This document shows positions 41,716 through 50,628 of a stretch of 64,000 nucleotides of DNA, piece by piece. The stretch comes from Starkeya sp. ORNL1 (GTDB lineage: Bacteria; Pseudomonadota; Alphaproteobacteria; Rhizobiales; Xanthobacteraceae), in contig NZ_CP048834.1 of NCBI RefSeq assembly GCF_012971745.1, positions 5,279,001 through 5,343,000 of the forward strand, read 5' to 3'. Position 1 is the first letter of the stretch. Each line of letters starts with the position of its first letter. A program made the translations under genes and the position numbers. The notes under the pieces are model-generated. The model saw only the letters and a program-made list of their open reading frames with translations, did no database searches and had not been told where the DNA came from.

Positions 41716-42708
41716 ATGCCCGACGCCCAGGCCGACAAGATCCCGCAGCCCGCCAAGATCCCCGTCACCGTGCTCACCGGCTATCTCGGTGCCGGCAAGA
41801 CGACGCTGCTCAACCGCATCCTCTCCGAGCCGCACGGCAAGAAGTTCGCCGTCGTCGTCAACGAGTTCGGCGAAATCGGCATCGACAACGACCTCGTGGT
41901 CGGCGCCGACGAGGAAGTGTTCGAGATGAACAACGGGTGCATCTGCTGCACCGTGCGCGGCGACCTGATCCGCATCATCGACGGGCTGTTGAAGCGCAAG
42001 GGCGATTTCGACGGCATCATCGTCGAGACCACCGGCCTTGCCGATCCGGCGCCGGTGGCGCAGACCTTCTTCGTCGACGAGACGGTGGGCGCCAAGACCA
42101 CGCTCGACGCCGTCGTCACCGTCGCCGACGCCAAATGGCTGAAGGACCGGCTGAAGGACGCCCCCGAGGCGAAGAACCAGATCGCGTTTGCCGACGTCAT
42201 CCTGCTCAACAAGACCGACCTCGTCTCCGAGACCGAGCTGAAGGATGTCGAGATGCGCATCCGGGCGATCAACCCGTTCGCGCGCATCCACCGCACCCAG
42301 CGCTCGGATATCGCCATTGACAAGGTGCTGGGGCAGGGCGCCTTCGACCTCGACCGCATCACCGCCATCGACCCCGATTTTCTGGAAGGCGGCCACAAGC
42401 ACTTCCACGACGAGGAGATGCAGTCTTTCTCCTTTTCGAGCGACAAGCCGCTGGACCCGGACAAGTTCTTCCCGTGGATCCAGGAACTGACGCAGACGGA
42501 AGGGCCGAACATATTGCGCTCCAAGGGCATCCTCGCCTTCAAGGACGATCCGGACCGCTTCGTGTTCCAAGGCGTGCACATGATCCTCGACGGCGATCAC
42601 CAGCGCCCGTGGCGCGCGGACGAGCCGAAGAACAGCCGCATCGTCTTCATCGGGCGCAAGCTCGACAAGAACGCACTGGAGCAGGGGTTCCGCGCCTGCG
42701 TGGCGTGA
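41716..42708 (+). CDS. COG0523 zinc-type GTPase metallochaperone
   Basis: 330 aa from ATG 41716 (CGAGGT upstream). Walker [12 protein letters not shown], the metal motif GCICCT (CxCC) at about residue 75, Walker B ETTGLADP, and NKTDL for guanine. The C-terminal CobW_C domain contains a metal-like HKHFHDEE patch ([13 protein letters not shown]). Lies just after the znu-like genes, so it fits the zinc-transfer (ZigA/ZagA/ZNG1) branch, which passes zinc to client enzymes when the metal is scarce. Confidence 0.88.
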   Translation: MPDAQADKIPQPAKIPVTVLTGYLGAGKTTLLNRILSEPHGKKFAVVVNEFGEIGIDNDLVVGADEEVFEMNNGCICCTVRGDLIRIIDGLLKRKGDFDGIIVETTGLADPAPVAQTFFVDETVGAKTTLDAVVTVADAKWLKDRLKDAPEAKNQIAFADVILLNKTDLVSETELKDVEMRIRAINPFARIHRTQRSDIAIDKVLGQGAFDLDRITAIDPDFLEGGHKHFHDEEMQSFSFSSDKPLDPDKFFPWIQELTQTEGPNILRSKGILAFKDDPDRFVFQGVHMILDGDHQRPWRADEPKNSRIVFIGRKLDKNALEQGFRACVA

Positions 42709-42727
42709 GGGTCTTGTCGAAGGAGGA

Positions 42728-42840
42728 CGTCATCCTGAGGTGCCCGGCCTAAGCCGGGCCTCGAAGGATGCCCGTCCCCGATGGCCCTCTGCCTCAAAAT
42801 CCTTCGAGGCTCGCCTTTGGCTCGCGCCTCAGGATGACGT
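42728..42840. repeat. Class A palindromic repeat, copy 5
   Basis: ACGTCATCCTGAGGTGCCCGG..GCCTCGAAGGATG, then CCTTCGAGGCTCGC..GCGCCTCAGGATGACGT, i.e. the two arms in the reverse order to copy 1. Between the GTPase and WD40 genes. Confidence 0.8.
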
Positions 42841-42931
42841 TGTGCGGGAGAGGTGAGTACGAGCCACAAACGTGACGCCGCGCGCAAATTCCGCTAACCC
42901 GGCGTCTCACCTCCTCGACGCCGAGCTGCCC

Positions 42932-43927
42932 ATGCCCGCCTCATCGCTCCCCGCTTCGCTCACCTCCAAGCTTCGCGACGTCGATCTCGGCGGCGAGGCG
43001 GTGGGCGTGCGCTTCCTCGGCACGCAGGCCGTGTTCGCGCTCGCCACCGGCGAGATCGTCCTTGCCGATGGCGAGAACGAGCAGCGCCTCGCCGCGCACA
43101 ACGGCACCATCCTCTCCGTCGCCGGCGATGCGCGCCGCGTGCTGACCGGCGGTGATGACGGGCGCGTGGTGGCGACGAAAGGCGACGGCACCTTCGAGGC
43201 GCTGTTCGAGCAGAAGGGCCGCTGGATCGACCAGGTGGCGAGCGGGCCGGACGGCGCCGTCGCCTTCTCCGCCGGCAAGACCGCGCATTTCCGTCCCGGC
43301 AAGGGCGAGGCCAAGTCGTTCGACTTCCCCTCCACCGTCGGCGGCCTCGCCTTCGCACCGAAGGGCACAAGGCTCGCCGTGGCGCATTATGGCGGGGCCA
43401 GCCTGTGGTTTCCCAATGCGGTGGCCAAGCCCGAATTCCTTGAATGGAAGGGCTCGCATCGTGGCGTCATCTGGCATCCCGAGGCGCGCTTCCTTGTAAC
43501 CACCATGCAGGAGCCGGCGCTGCATGGCTGGAAGCTGCCCGAGGGCACGCATATGCGCATGAGCGGCTACCCTTCGCGCGTGCGCTCCATGGAGTTCACC
43601 GCGGGCGGGCGCTTCCTCGTCACCTCGGGCGCGACCGAGGCGATCCTCTGGCCGTTCGCCTCCAAGGAGGGGCCGATGGGCAAGCCGCCGACCATGCTGG
43701 CGCCGCGCGATGTCCGCGTTTCCGCGGTCGCCGCGCATCCCAAGGACGAGGTGGTCGTGGTCGGCTATGAAGACGGCCTCGCGCTCATGGTGCGCATTGC
43801 CGATGCCGCGGAAATCCTGATCCGCGCCCCTGGTGGCGGCGCGGTGACCGCTCTCGCCTGGCGCCCGGACGGGGGGGCGGTGGCGATCGGCACCGAGGAC
43901 GGCAAGGGCGGATTGCTGGTGCTCTGA
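42932..43927 (+). CDS. WD40-like beta-propeller protein
   Basis: 331 aa from ATG 42932 (MPASSLPASL); the frame is open further upstream, but that part is repeat-derived. At least six degenerate WD-type blades: LAAHNGTILSVAGDARRVLTG, GDDGRVVATKGDG, LAFAPKGTRLAVAHYGG, GVIWHPEARFLVTT, VRSMEFTAGGRFLVTSG, VTALAWRPDGGAVAIGTEDG. No signal peptide, so cytosolic. It pairs with the zinc GTPase. Propeller proteins such as AztD serve as zinc chaperones in some alphaproteobacteria, but those are periplasmic, so any parallel is weak. Confidence 0.82.
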   Translation: MPASSLPASLTSKLRDVDLGGEAVGVRFLGTQAVFALATGEIVLADGENEQRLAAHNGTILSVAGDARRVLTGGDDGRVVATKGDGTFEALFEQKGRWIDQVASGPDGAVAFSAGKTAHFRPGKGEAKSFDFPSTVGGLAFAPKGTRLAVAHYGGASLWFPNAVAKPEFLEWKGSHRGVIWHPEARFLVTTMQEPALHGWKLPEGTHMRMSGYPSRVRSMEFTAGGRFLVTSGATEAILWPFASKEGPMGKPPTMLAPRDVRVSAVAAHPKDEVVVVGYEDGLALMVRIADAAEILIRAPGGGAVTALAWRPDGGAVAIGTEDGKGGLLVL

Positions 43928-43928
43928 G

Positions 43929-43971
43929 ATCAAATTTAGCCGGCTTTGTATTTGCGGCCGGAAATTGATCC
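43929..43971. terminator. Imperfect hairpin after the WD40 gene
   Basis: GATCAAATTTAGCCGGC pairs imperfectly with GGCCGGAAATTGATC across a TTTGTATTTGC loop. There is no T-run, so its strength as a terminator is uncertain. The rest of the 227-bp gap to the autotransporter has no gene. Confidence 0.4.
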
Positions 43972-44104
43972 CGGAATCCGTACAACGTTGCCGCTTCGCC
44001 ACAGCAGATTATTGAATCATTCTCGTACCAATGAATCTCCGGCGCTCCGTCGGAGCTGTCGCCCGACTGTCATGTGGGCTCTCTAGCCAACCAGTTCTGA
44101 CTTT

Positions 44105-44129
44105 CCGGAGGGGTAATTGGGGCCTCCGG
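44105..44129. promoter_or_regulatory. Leader hairpin before the autotransporter
   Basis: CCGGAGG and CCTCCGG pair around an 11-base loop, ending 25 bases before the ATG. It could shape translation of a very long outer membrane protein, or be part of the promoter. Inference. Confidence 0.3.
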
Positions 44130-44154
44130 TTCTGTGCAAAGCTGGGGATTTCAC

Positions 44155-47100
44155 ATGACCACGATGTTCTCGTCGACGAGCCGCATTGCGCTGCTCGCGG
44201 CCGGCTGCCTCACCATGGCGCCGCTGCCCGCGCTCGCCGGCACCTTCTCGATTGCCGGCACGGAGACCAACCCGCAGACGCTGCAGGGCGTCGAGACTGG
44301 CGTCATCGGCGCAGGCGCCGAGCTCAATGTCACCGGCACCGCCATCACCTGGAACGGCAATGCCACCGGCGCCGGCGTGGTCATCACCAATCTCGGCACC
44401 GTGACGGCGACGACCCGGGCCATCGATTCGGCGAACAACGTCACCGGCAACATCACCATCAATAACGAAGTCGACGGTCTCATCAGTTCGAGCAATGACG
44501 CGATCCGCATCAACAGCCCGCTGGCCAGCGGCTCGACGGTGACCATCACCAATTCCGGCACCATCCGCTCGGCGACCGGCCAGGCGCTCGACCTGCGCGC
44601 GGTGACGAACGGCTATACCTTCGTCACCAACAACAGCACCGGCACCATTGACGGCCAGCATGATGACGGCGTGCGCCTCGGCGCCGGCGGCCGGCTGGCC
44701 AATTACGGCGACGTGGTCGGCGGTAGCCTGAACACCGTCGACACCGACGTGAACAAGGCCGACGGCGTCGACTTCGGCGACGATCTCGGCGGCACCGTCG
44801 ACAATTATTCCGGCGCCACCATCACCGGCTCGCGCCACGGCGTCACTGCCGGCCAATACATCAATGTCACCAACTACGAGAACGCCTCGATCGTCGGCCT
44901 CAACGGCTCCGGCGTCGGCTCGGACGGCACCGGCGTCGTCTGGAACTACGGCACCATCGAGGGCCGCATCGACAGCGTCTCGGCCAATGGCGACGGCGAC
45001 GGCGTCGATATCGACCTTGCGGGTACCGTCATCAATTACGGCACCATCAAGGGCCTCGGCGCCAAGGGCTCGAAGGACGGCCAGCTCAACAAGTCCGAAG
45101 GCGTCGCCATGGGCGGCGGCACCATCACCAATGCCGATGCCGACTCGCTGATCTACGGCAAGGACAACGGCATCCTGATCGACGACGGCAATGACGGCTC
45201 GGCGGTCGCCGCCACCACCATCACCAATCACGGCTCGATCACCGGCGAGAACGGCTTCGGCGTGAAGCTGGTCGGCGAGTATGGCGACATCTTCTACAAT
45301 TACGGCTCGATCGTCGGCGGCAACGGCACCGCGGTCGACATGGGAGCGGGCAACGACAGCTTCATCCGCTACAATGGCAGCAGCGTCAGCGGCATCGTCG
45401 ACGGCGGCACCGGCAGCGACCAGCTCGCCTTCGGCGACAGCGGCAGCTTCAATCTCGACGAGGTCGGCAACACCAAGACCTATCGCAACTTCGAGGAACT
45501 GTACGTCGCGGTGAGCGCCGGCGTTACCTTCACCGGCTCGACCGATTTCGCCGGCTCGACCCGCGTCAGCTGGGGCACGCTGATCCTCGACGACGCCGAT
45601 CTCGGCAACTCGGTGGTGACGCTCGAAGGCGCCGCGGTCTATGGCGACATTCGCGGCACGCTGCGCGGCAACGGCATCATTGGCGGCCTCACGAACAGCG
45701 GCCGCGCCTTGATCGCGCCGGGTGCCGCTGGCGAGGTCGGCACGCTGACCATCAACGGCAATGCGGCCTTCAACGAGCTGGCCGAATATGAAGTGACCGC
45801 GACCGCCGGCGGCGAGAGCGACCTCATCATCGTCAAGGGCGAGACCACCATCGACGAGGATGCCAAGGTACTGGTCGACGCCGTCGGCAGCGACTTCACC
45901 TATGGCACCCGCTACACCATCCTGACTTCGGAAGGCGGCATTGACGGCGCGTTCGGCGACGTTGTCTCCGACTTCGCCTTCCTCACTCCGACGCTCAGCT
46001 ATGACGAGACCACCGTCTATCTGATGCTGAACCGCAACGACGTCACATTCTCCAGCATCGGCGCCACGCGCAACCAGCGCTCCGTCGGGGGGGCGGTCGA
46101 GGCGGGCGGCCCAGGCTGGAAGGTCTATGACAACATCCTGGTCTCGACCACCGAAGAAGCGCAGCGGGCGTTCGACCTGCTCTCGGGCGAAGCGCACGCT
46201 TCGGTCGGCGCGGTGCTGTTCAGCCAGAACACGCTGGTGACCGACACGCTGGTCAGCCGCCTGCGCCAGGCTCCGGTGGGCACCTCCGGCGCGCTCGCCG
46301 CGCTCAATGCCGACGGCCCGGCCACCGCTTATGCGACCAAGGCGCCGGAACCCGCTGCCTTCAAGGCGCTGAAGGCGCCGGCGGCGCCGGTCGGTCCGGT
46401 CTATGCGACCTGGGCGCAGGGCTTCGGCCAGTGGATCGACGCCAATAGCGACGGCAACGCGGCCGCGGTCAACGGCACGGTCGGCGGCTTCCTTGCCGGC
46501 GCCGACGTGACCATGAACAACTTCACCTTCGGTCTTGCCGGCGGCTATTCCTCCGCCGAAAGCGATGTCGATGATCGCTCCTCCAGCGTGAACGCCGACA
46601 CCGTGCTGATCGCCGCCTATGCCGGCGCCAGCTTCGATGCCTTCAAGGTCCGCGGCGGCGGTTCCTATGGCTGGAGCGAGCTCGACAGCCACCGCACCGT
46701 GGTGGTCGGCGACGTCACCGAGAAGCCGACCGCGTCCTATGACGGCTCCACCGCAAGCCTGTTCGCCGAGGCCGCCTACGTGTTCCAGGTGGCCAACGCT
46801 GCCCTGGAGCCGTTCGCGCAGATCGCCTGGAGCCGGATCGAGACCGACGGCTTCACCGAGAAGAACGCACCGATCACCGGCCTCACCTCGGACGGCCTCG
46901 ACTTCGACACCACCTACACCACGCTCGGTGCGCGCGTGGCGACCACCTTCGAGATGTCGGGCGCGGCGGTCACCCCGCATGCGTCGCTGGCCTGGCGCCA
47001 TGCCTTTGACGGCGTGACCCCGGAAATGGCGATGGCGTTCTCGGCTACGGGTGCCGGCTTCACCGTGGCGGGCACGCCGATCGCCGAGGACAGCCTCGTC

Positions 47101-47223
47101 GTCGGTGCCGGCCTCGATGTCGGCATCAGCACCGGCCTGTCGCTGAACATCAGCTATGAAGGCCAGTTCGCCGACGAGACCGAGTACAATGCGGTGAAGG
47201 GCGGCCTCGTCTACAAGTTCTGA
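44155..47223 (+). CDS. Autotransporter (type Va) with beta-helix passenger
   Basis: 1022 aa. ATG 44155 follows GGGGA. Signal peptide MTTMFSSTSRIALLAAGCLT with likely cut after PALA-G. Passenger (~30-640) is rich in Gly/Asn/Thr/Ser with recurring TITNSGTI / NYGTIEG / ITNHGSIT phrases, typical of a right-handed beta-helix; it closes with a PL-type GTLTINGNAAFNELAEYEV region (autochaperone-like, ~535-620). The C-terminal ~260 residues are the beta-barrel (starts near YATWAQGFGQWIDANSDG) and end in the outer-membrane signal GGLVYKF with terminal Phe. No protease, RGD or SGNH motif was seen in the passenger, so it is probably an adhesin or surface structural protein. Expressed alone, with its own terminator. 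Confidence 0.92.
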   Translation: MTTMFSSTSRIALLAAGCLTMAPLPALAGTFSIAGTETNPQTLQGVETGVIGAGAELNVTGTAITWNGNATGAGVVITNLGTVTATTRAIDSANNVTGNITINNEVDGLISSSNDAIRINSPLASGSTVTITNSGTIRSATGQALDLRAVTNGYTFVTNNSTGTIDGQHDDGVRLGAGGRLANYGDVVGGSLNTVDTDVNKADGVDFGDDLGGTVDNYSGATITGSRHGVTAGQYINVTNYENASIVGLNGSGVGSDGTGVVWNYGTIEGRIDSVSANGDGDGVDIDLAGTVINYGTIKGLGAKGSKDGQLNKSEGVAMGGGTITNADADSLIYGKDNGILIDDGNDGSAVAATTITNHGSITGENGFGVKLVGEYGDIFYNYGSIVGGNGTAVDMGAGNDSFIRYNGSSVSGIVDGGTGSDQLAFGDSGSFNLDEVGNTKTYRNFEELYVAVSAGVTFTGSTDFAGSTRVSWGTLILDDADLGNSVVTLEGAAVYGDIRGTLRGNGIIGGLTNSGRALIAPGAAGEVGTLTINGNAAFNELAEYEVTATAGGESDLIIVKGETTIDEDAKVLVDAVGSDFTYGTRYTILTSEGGIDGAFGDVVSDFAFLTPTLSYDETTVYLMLNRNDVTFSSIGATRNQRSVGGAVEAGGPGWKVYDNILVSTTEEAQRAFDLLSGEAHASVGAVLFSQNTLVTDTLVSRLRQAPVGTSGALAALNADGPATAYATKAPEPAAFKALKAPAAPVGPVYATWAQGFGQWIDANSDGNAAAVNGTVGGFLAGADVTMNNFTFGLAGGYSSAESDVDDRSSSVNADTVLIAAYAGASFDAFKVRGGGSYGWSELDSHRTVVVGDVTEKPTASYDGSTASLFAEAAYVFQVANAALEPFAQIAWSRIETDGFTEKNAPITGLTSDGLDFDTTYTTLGARVATTFEMSGAAVTPHASLAWRHAFDGVTPEMAMAFSATGAGFTVAGTPIAEDSLVVGAGLDVGISTGLSLNISYEGQFADETEYNAVKGGLVYKF

Positions 47224-47256
47224 GCCCGGTAAAGCATCGCTCGGTTCCACACATCG

Positions 47257-47284
47257 AATGCCCGGCCTTGCGCCGGGCATTTTC
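47257..47284 (+). terminator. Rho-independent terminator of the autotransporter
   Basis: TGCCCGGC, loop CTTGC, GCCGGGCA, then TTTTCGTTT. Confidence 0.88.
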
Positions 47285-47382
47285 GTTTCCAGGTCCCGTC
47301 ATCGTGCGGTCGCGAATGCTGGGGTCTGTTGCAATGCGGAAAACCTGCCTAATCTGGCACCGCCCGCATCGAGGATATCCCC

Positions 47383-48123
47383 ATGAAGATCGAAGACGTG
47401 CGCAAGACGGCGACTTCCATGCCGCTGACCAGCCCTTCCTATCCGCCGGGACCCTATCGCTTCTTCGACCGCGAATATTTCATCATCACCTACCGCACCG
47501 ATCCGGCGGCGCTGGAGAAGGTGGTGCCCGAGCCGCTCAAGATCACCGAGCCGCTGGTGAAGTACGAGTTCATCCGCATGCCGGATTCGACCGGCTTCGG
47601 TGACTATACCGAGACCGGGCAGGTGATCCCCGTCACCTTCAACGGCAAGGCCGGCGGCTATGTGCATTCCATGTATCTCGACGACGACGCGCCGATCGCC
47701 GGCGGCCGCGAGATCTGGGGCTTTCCGAAGAAGCTGGCCAAGCCCAAGATCGCGGTGGAGAGCGACGTGCTGGTGGCGAGCCTCTATTATGGCAGCGTGC
47801 TCTGCGCCTCCGGCACCATGGGCTACAAGCACCGCAAGGCCGACCATGACGCGGTGCTGAAGTCGATGCTCACCCCGAGCTATCTCGTCAAGATCATTCC
47901 GCATGTCGATGGCACGACGCGGATCTGCGAACTGGTCGAATACTATCTGGAGGAGGTCACGCTGAAGGAGGCCTGGACCGGCCCGGCCGCGCTCGGCCTG
48001 TTCCCGCACGCCATCGCCGACGTCGCCAAGCTGCCGGTGCTCGAAGTGGTCTCCGCCCTGCATTGCAAGGCGGACCTCACCCTCGGCCTCGGCACCGTGG
48101 TGCACGACTATATGAAGGACTGA
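47383..48123 (+). CDS. adc: Acetoacetate decarboxylase
   Basis: 246 aa, close to the usual ~245. The Schiff-base lysine motif is clear, [11 protein letters not shown], with the conserved REIWGFPKK context, and the N-terminal [12 protein letters not shown] and C-terminal [13 protein letters not shown] agree with the family. Catalyses acetoacetate to acetone and CO2 in the cytosol. ATG preceded by AGGATATCCCC. A 3-hydroxybutyrate dehydrogenase at 55069 is a possible functional partner in ketone-body metabolism. Some Adc-fold proteins have other activities. Confidence 0.88.
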   Translation: MKIEDVRKTATSMPLTSPSYPPGPYRFFDREYFIITYRTDPAALEKVVPEPLKITEPLVKYEFIRMPDSTGFGDYTETGQVIPVTFNGKAGGYVHSMYLDDDAPIAGGREIWGFPKKLAKPKIAVESDVLVASLYYGSVLCASGTMGYKHRKADHDAVLKSMLTPSYLVKIIPHVDGTTRICELVEYYLEEVTLKEAWTGPAALGLFPHAIADVAKLPVLEVVSALHCKADLTLGLGTVVHDYMKD

Positions 48124-48131
48124 GACCTTCT

Positions 48132-48291
48132 CCCTCTCCCCGAGGGGGAGAGGGTTGGGGTGAGGGGGCTCGGAACTCGGCAGCCGCGTCGCCCTTCACC
48201 GACCCGCTACGCGGGCCACCTCTCCCGTCAAAGTCGGATGTATCCGACTTTGATCTTCTGGAATGCAGAACTCGGTAACAGCCGAGTTCTG
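48132..48291. repeat. Three consecutive perfect hairpins
   Basis: CCCTCTCCCC-GAG-GGGGAGAGGG (48132-48154), CAAAGTCGGAT-GT-ATCCGACTTTG (48229-48252) and CAGAACTCGG-TAACAG-CCGAGTTCTG (48266-48291). They lie between the convergent Adc and ligase-like genes, and the last one is 37 bp beyond the ligase-like stop codon. The first is akin to the hairpin at 192. Confidence 0.75.
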
Positions 48292-48327
48292 TGGGGGAGA
48301 GGGAAGTGGGAAGGCACTTGGCCTTCC

Positions 48328-49383
48328 TCACCCGCGCGGCGTCGCTGCACCCTGCCAGCCCGAGAGCCGCAGATTGGTGCGTCCGCACGACGAGATACCG
48401 GGTCGCTCGGTGGTGAGCTGGCCGGTGGCGAGGCGGATCAGCGGGTGGTGCGGGTCGAAGGAGGTGACGACCAGTTCGCCTTGCTCGAAGGGCGTCGCCG
48501 GCGTGCCGGTGCCGGGGCGTACGATCTCGGCGACCAGCCCCTCATTCAGCACGAAGCCGTCATGCGCCTCGGTCTCGAAGGCGATGACGCCGAGTTCCGG
48601 CGTGGTCATCGCCTCGAACACCGCGATGCCGCGCGCATTGAGCGCGCCGCGTGCCGCCGGCTCGGTCTCGCCCTCCGGCACGAAGGCGACGCGCAGCGAG
48701 GAAAGCGGCCGCCCGGCCGCTTCCGCGCGCTCGATCAGGCGCACCGCGAGCTCGGCCGTGCCGGCATAGGCGACCGGCTCCAGATGGGCGATGATCTCGA
48801 CTCGCGCATCGAGCTCTTCCTGGAATTCGGCGGGACCGGCCGGGATCACCGGGCAGCCCAGCGCCCGGCAGCCGGAATCGACGATGAAGCCCGAGGGCGC
48901 GAGGTGGTAGGAGAGGCAATTGACCACGAGGTCGCCCTTGCGGATGCCGGCGGCGAACAGCGCGCGTGCCGCACGCCAGGTGTCGTAACCGGCGCCTTCC
49001 GGATCATAGGTGCCGGCTGCCGCGAAGATGCGCTTGAAGGCCGAGACCGGCTCCGGCACCAGCCCGCCAAAGGGCGGCTTGCCGGCCTGCATCAAGGCGA
49101 GGTCGCGCCGGCGCAACACCGGGAGCTTCGCCAGCGCCTCGCGGGAGAAGATCGCCCGGCTCTCGAAGCTGGAGAGCATCCAGGCCCAGCCCTTCGCCAC
49201 CTTGGCGCTGCGCACCAGGTTCGGCAGGCGCGCCATCAGCTCCTGCTCGCGATCAGCCGCCGGGCGCGTCTCGTTGCCGTCGAAATAATGCTGGCCGGTG
49301 TGATGGCCGCCCGGAATATCCGGGGCGAGGCCAACGCCGCCAAAGGCAGCCATGGGCGCGGGGCCGGCGGCGAAAGACATCAT
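48328..49383 (-). pseudogene. Phenylacetate-CoA ligase-like gene, frameshifted and 3'-truncated
   Basis: 351 aa open frame from ATGATG at 49383. The N- and middle part fits the PaaK-like AMP-forming ligase family: ETRPAADREQELM, LPVLRRRDL, TYDPEGAGYD, LGCPVIPAG, YAGTAELAVRLIE, FVPEGE, FEAMTTPELGVI, ELVVTSFDPHHPLIRLATGQLT and CGRTNLRLSGW. The family then continues GRADQTTKVRGMF plus ~90 residues, but here the frame ends GWQGAATPRG-stop. In another frame beginning near 48352 it reads GCSDAARVRKAK, resembling the missing motif, then runs into repeat DNA. So it has lost its C-terminal lid and is probably inactive. Earlier it would have activated an aromatic or acyl acid to its CoA thioester. Confidence 0.75.
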
Positions 49384-49650
49384 GCGGTCCACCTCTCGAT
49401 GTCGACCGGCGGCCTTGCCGTGAACGGAACAGTGATGCGGGGTGGGGCGCTGCTGATGGTTTCGGCCTGTCACGGCCAGCGACGCCGTCGCCTGCCTCTT
49501 CCTCCCGATTCGCGGCGTGGGCATCAGCCCGGCCGTGGTCCGTTGGCGTTTCCTCTGCGGGTGCCGTTCGCCGGCACCTCGTATGAGCGAATAGTGGACG
49601 CGTGGGAGCGGACGTCAAGTCATGTGCGTGCAAGTCACAGGCGTGTTGCG

Positions 49651-50628
49651 TCAGCCGAGCGCGAGACGCTCGCTCGCCATGTAGCCGGTGAGGAGGGCAA
49701 GGCCGAAGGCGATGAGCGCGAGGCTCGCCGCGAATTCGACGCCGCGCAGCAGGACAGCGCCGCCATTGCCTTGCCGGTTGGCGGCAAGCCGCACCGCGAT
49801 GCGCTTGCCGAACACCGCGATGGCGGCGATGGCGGTGACCGTCAGCGCCGTGCCGAACCCCATCAGCAGCGTGGAGGCAGCGCCGACCCAGAAGATGCCC
49901 TGGGCGAGGGCGAACACCAGCACGAAGATGGCGCCGGAGCAGGGGCGCAGGCCCACCGAGAGCACCGCGCTCCACCAGGCGCGCCAGCCGTCTTCCTTCG
50001 GCAGGTCCTCCGGCGCCGGCATATGGGCATGGGCATCGCCGCAATCGCAGTCTGGCCCGTGGAGATGTGCCGGGGTGCCGCGCCAGGCGGCGAGGAGGGC
50101 GCGGCCCTTCACATAAGCCAGGCGCACGCCCATCACGACGATCAGCCCATAGGCGGCGATCTCGATCAGGGAGACCGCGCGCTGGGTTGCGAGCGCAGTG
50201 GCGCCGAGCACCACGGCGAAGATGCCGGCGATGAGGATGGCGGCGAGCGCCTGGGCGAGCGCGCTGGCGAAGGCGAGGCCGGCGCCGCGCTTGAGCGTCG
50301 CCTCATTGGCCAGCAGATAGGAGGAGATCACCGCCTTGCCGTGGCCGGGGCCGGCGGCGTGGAACACCCCATAGGCGAACGAGATGGCGCCAAGCGTGCC
50401 GAAGGCGCTGCCGTCGGCCTTGGCGGCGCGCACCGCGCCGGTCAGCAGCCGGTAGAATTCCGCCTGCTTGCCGAGGATATAGCCGGTGATTCCGCCGATC
50501 TGCTGCGGCTCCGCAGCGCTCGGGCCGACGCCGAACGGGCCGGCCGCATGGGCCGCCGCCGCGCCGGCGATGAGCGCAAGCGCTGCGACACAAGCGCAGC
50601 CGAGGGCACGCCGGGTGATGGGGCTCAC
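49651..50628 (-). CDS. NicO/RcnA-family nickel/cobalt exporter
   Basis: 325 aa from GTG 50628, whose start overlaps the DUF1007 stop (GTGA). Six-plus membrane segments. Family motifs: FHAAGPGHGKAVISSYLL in the N-terminal half and LSVGLRPCSGAIFVLVFAL in the C-terminal half. The central cytoplasmic/periplasmic loop is His/Cys-rich (HLHGPDCDCGDAHAHM), a likely Ni/Co site. Exports excess metal. Operon with the DUF1007 partner. Confidence 0.87.
   Translation of the reverse strand: MSPITRRALGCACVAALALIAGAAAAHAAGPFGVGPSAAEPQQIGGITGYILGKQAEFYRLLTGAVRAAKADGSAFGTLGAISFAYGVFHAAGPGHGKAVISSYLLANEATLKRGAGLAFASALAQALAAILIAGIFAVVLGATALATQRAVSLIEIAAYGLIVVMGVRLAYVKGRALLAAWRGTPAHLHGPDCDCGDAHAHMPAPEDLPKEDGWRAWWSAVLSVGLRPCSGAIFVLVFALAQGIFWVGAASTLLMGFGTALTVTAIAAIAVFGKRIAVRLAANRQGNGGAVLLRGVEFAASLALIAFGLALLTGYMASERLALG

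Noticed and set aside
42872..42931. Upstream start for the WD40-like gene at 42872
   Set aside because: The added 20 residues come from DNA beside a class A repeat and add no blade; ATG 42932 is preferred.
44083..47280. 1065-codon open frame opposite the autotransporter
   Set aside because: It lies fully antisense to a gene with a clear signal peptide and barrel. High third-position GC makes long antisense frames common here. Its composition (Ala, Gly, Asp, Val, Arg) shows no domain.
49384..49650. Possible gene between the ligase-like and NicO genes
   Set aside because: No frame with coding character or motif was seen; it most likely holds the ligase promoter.
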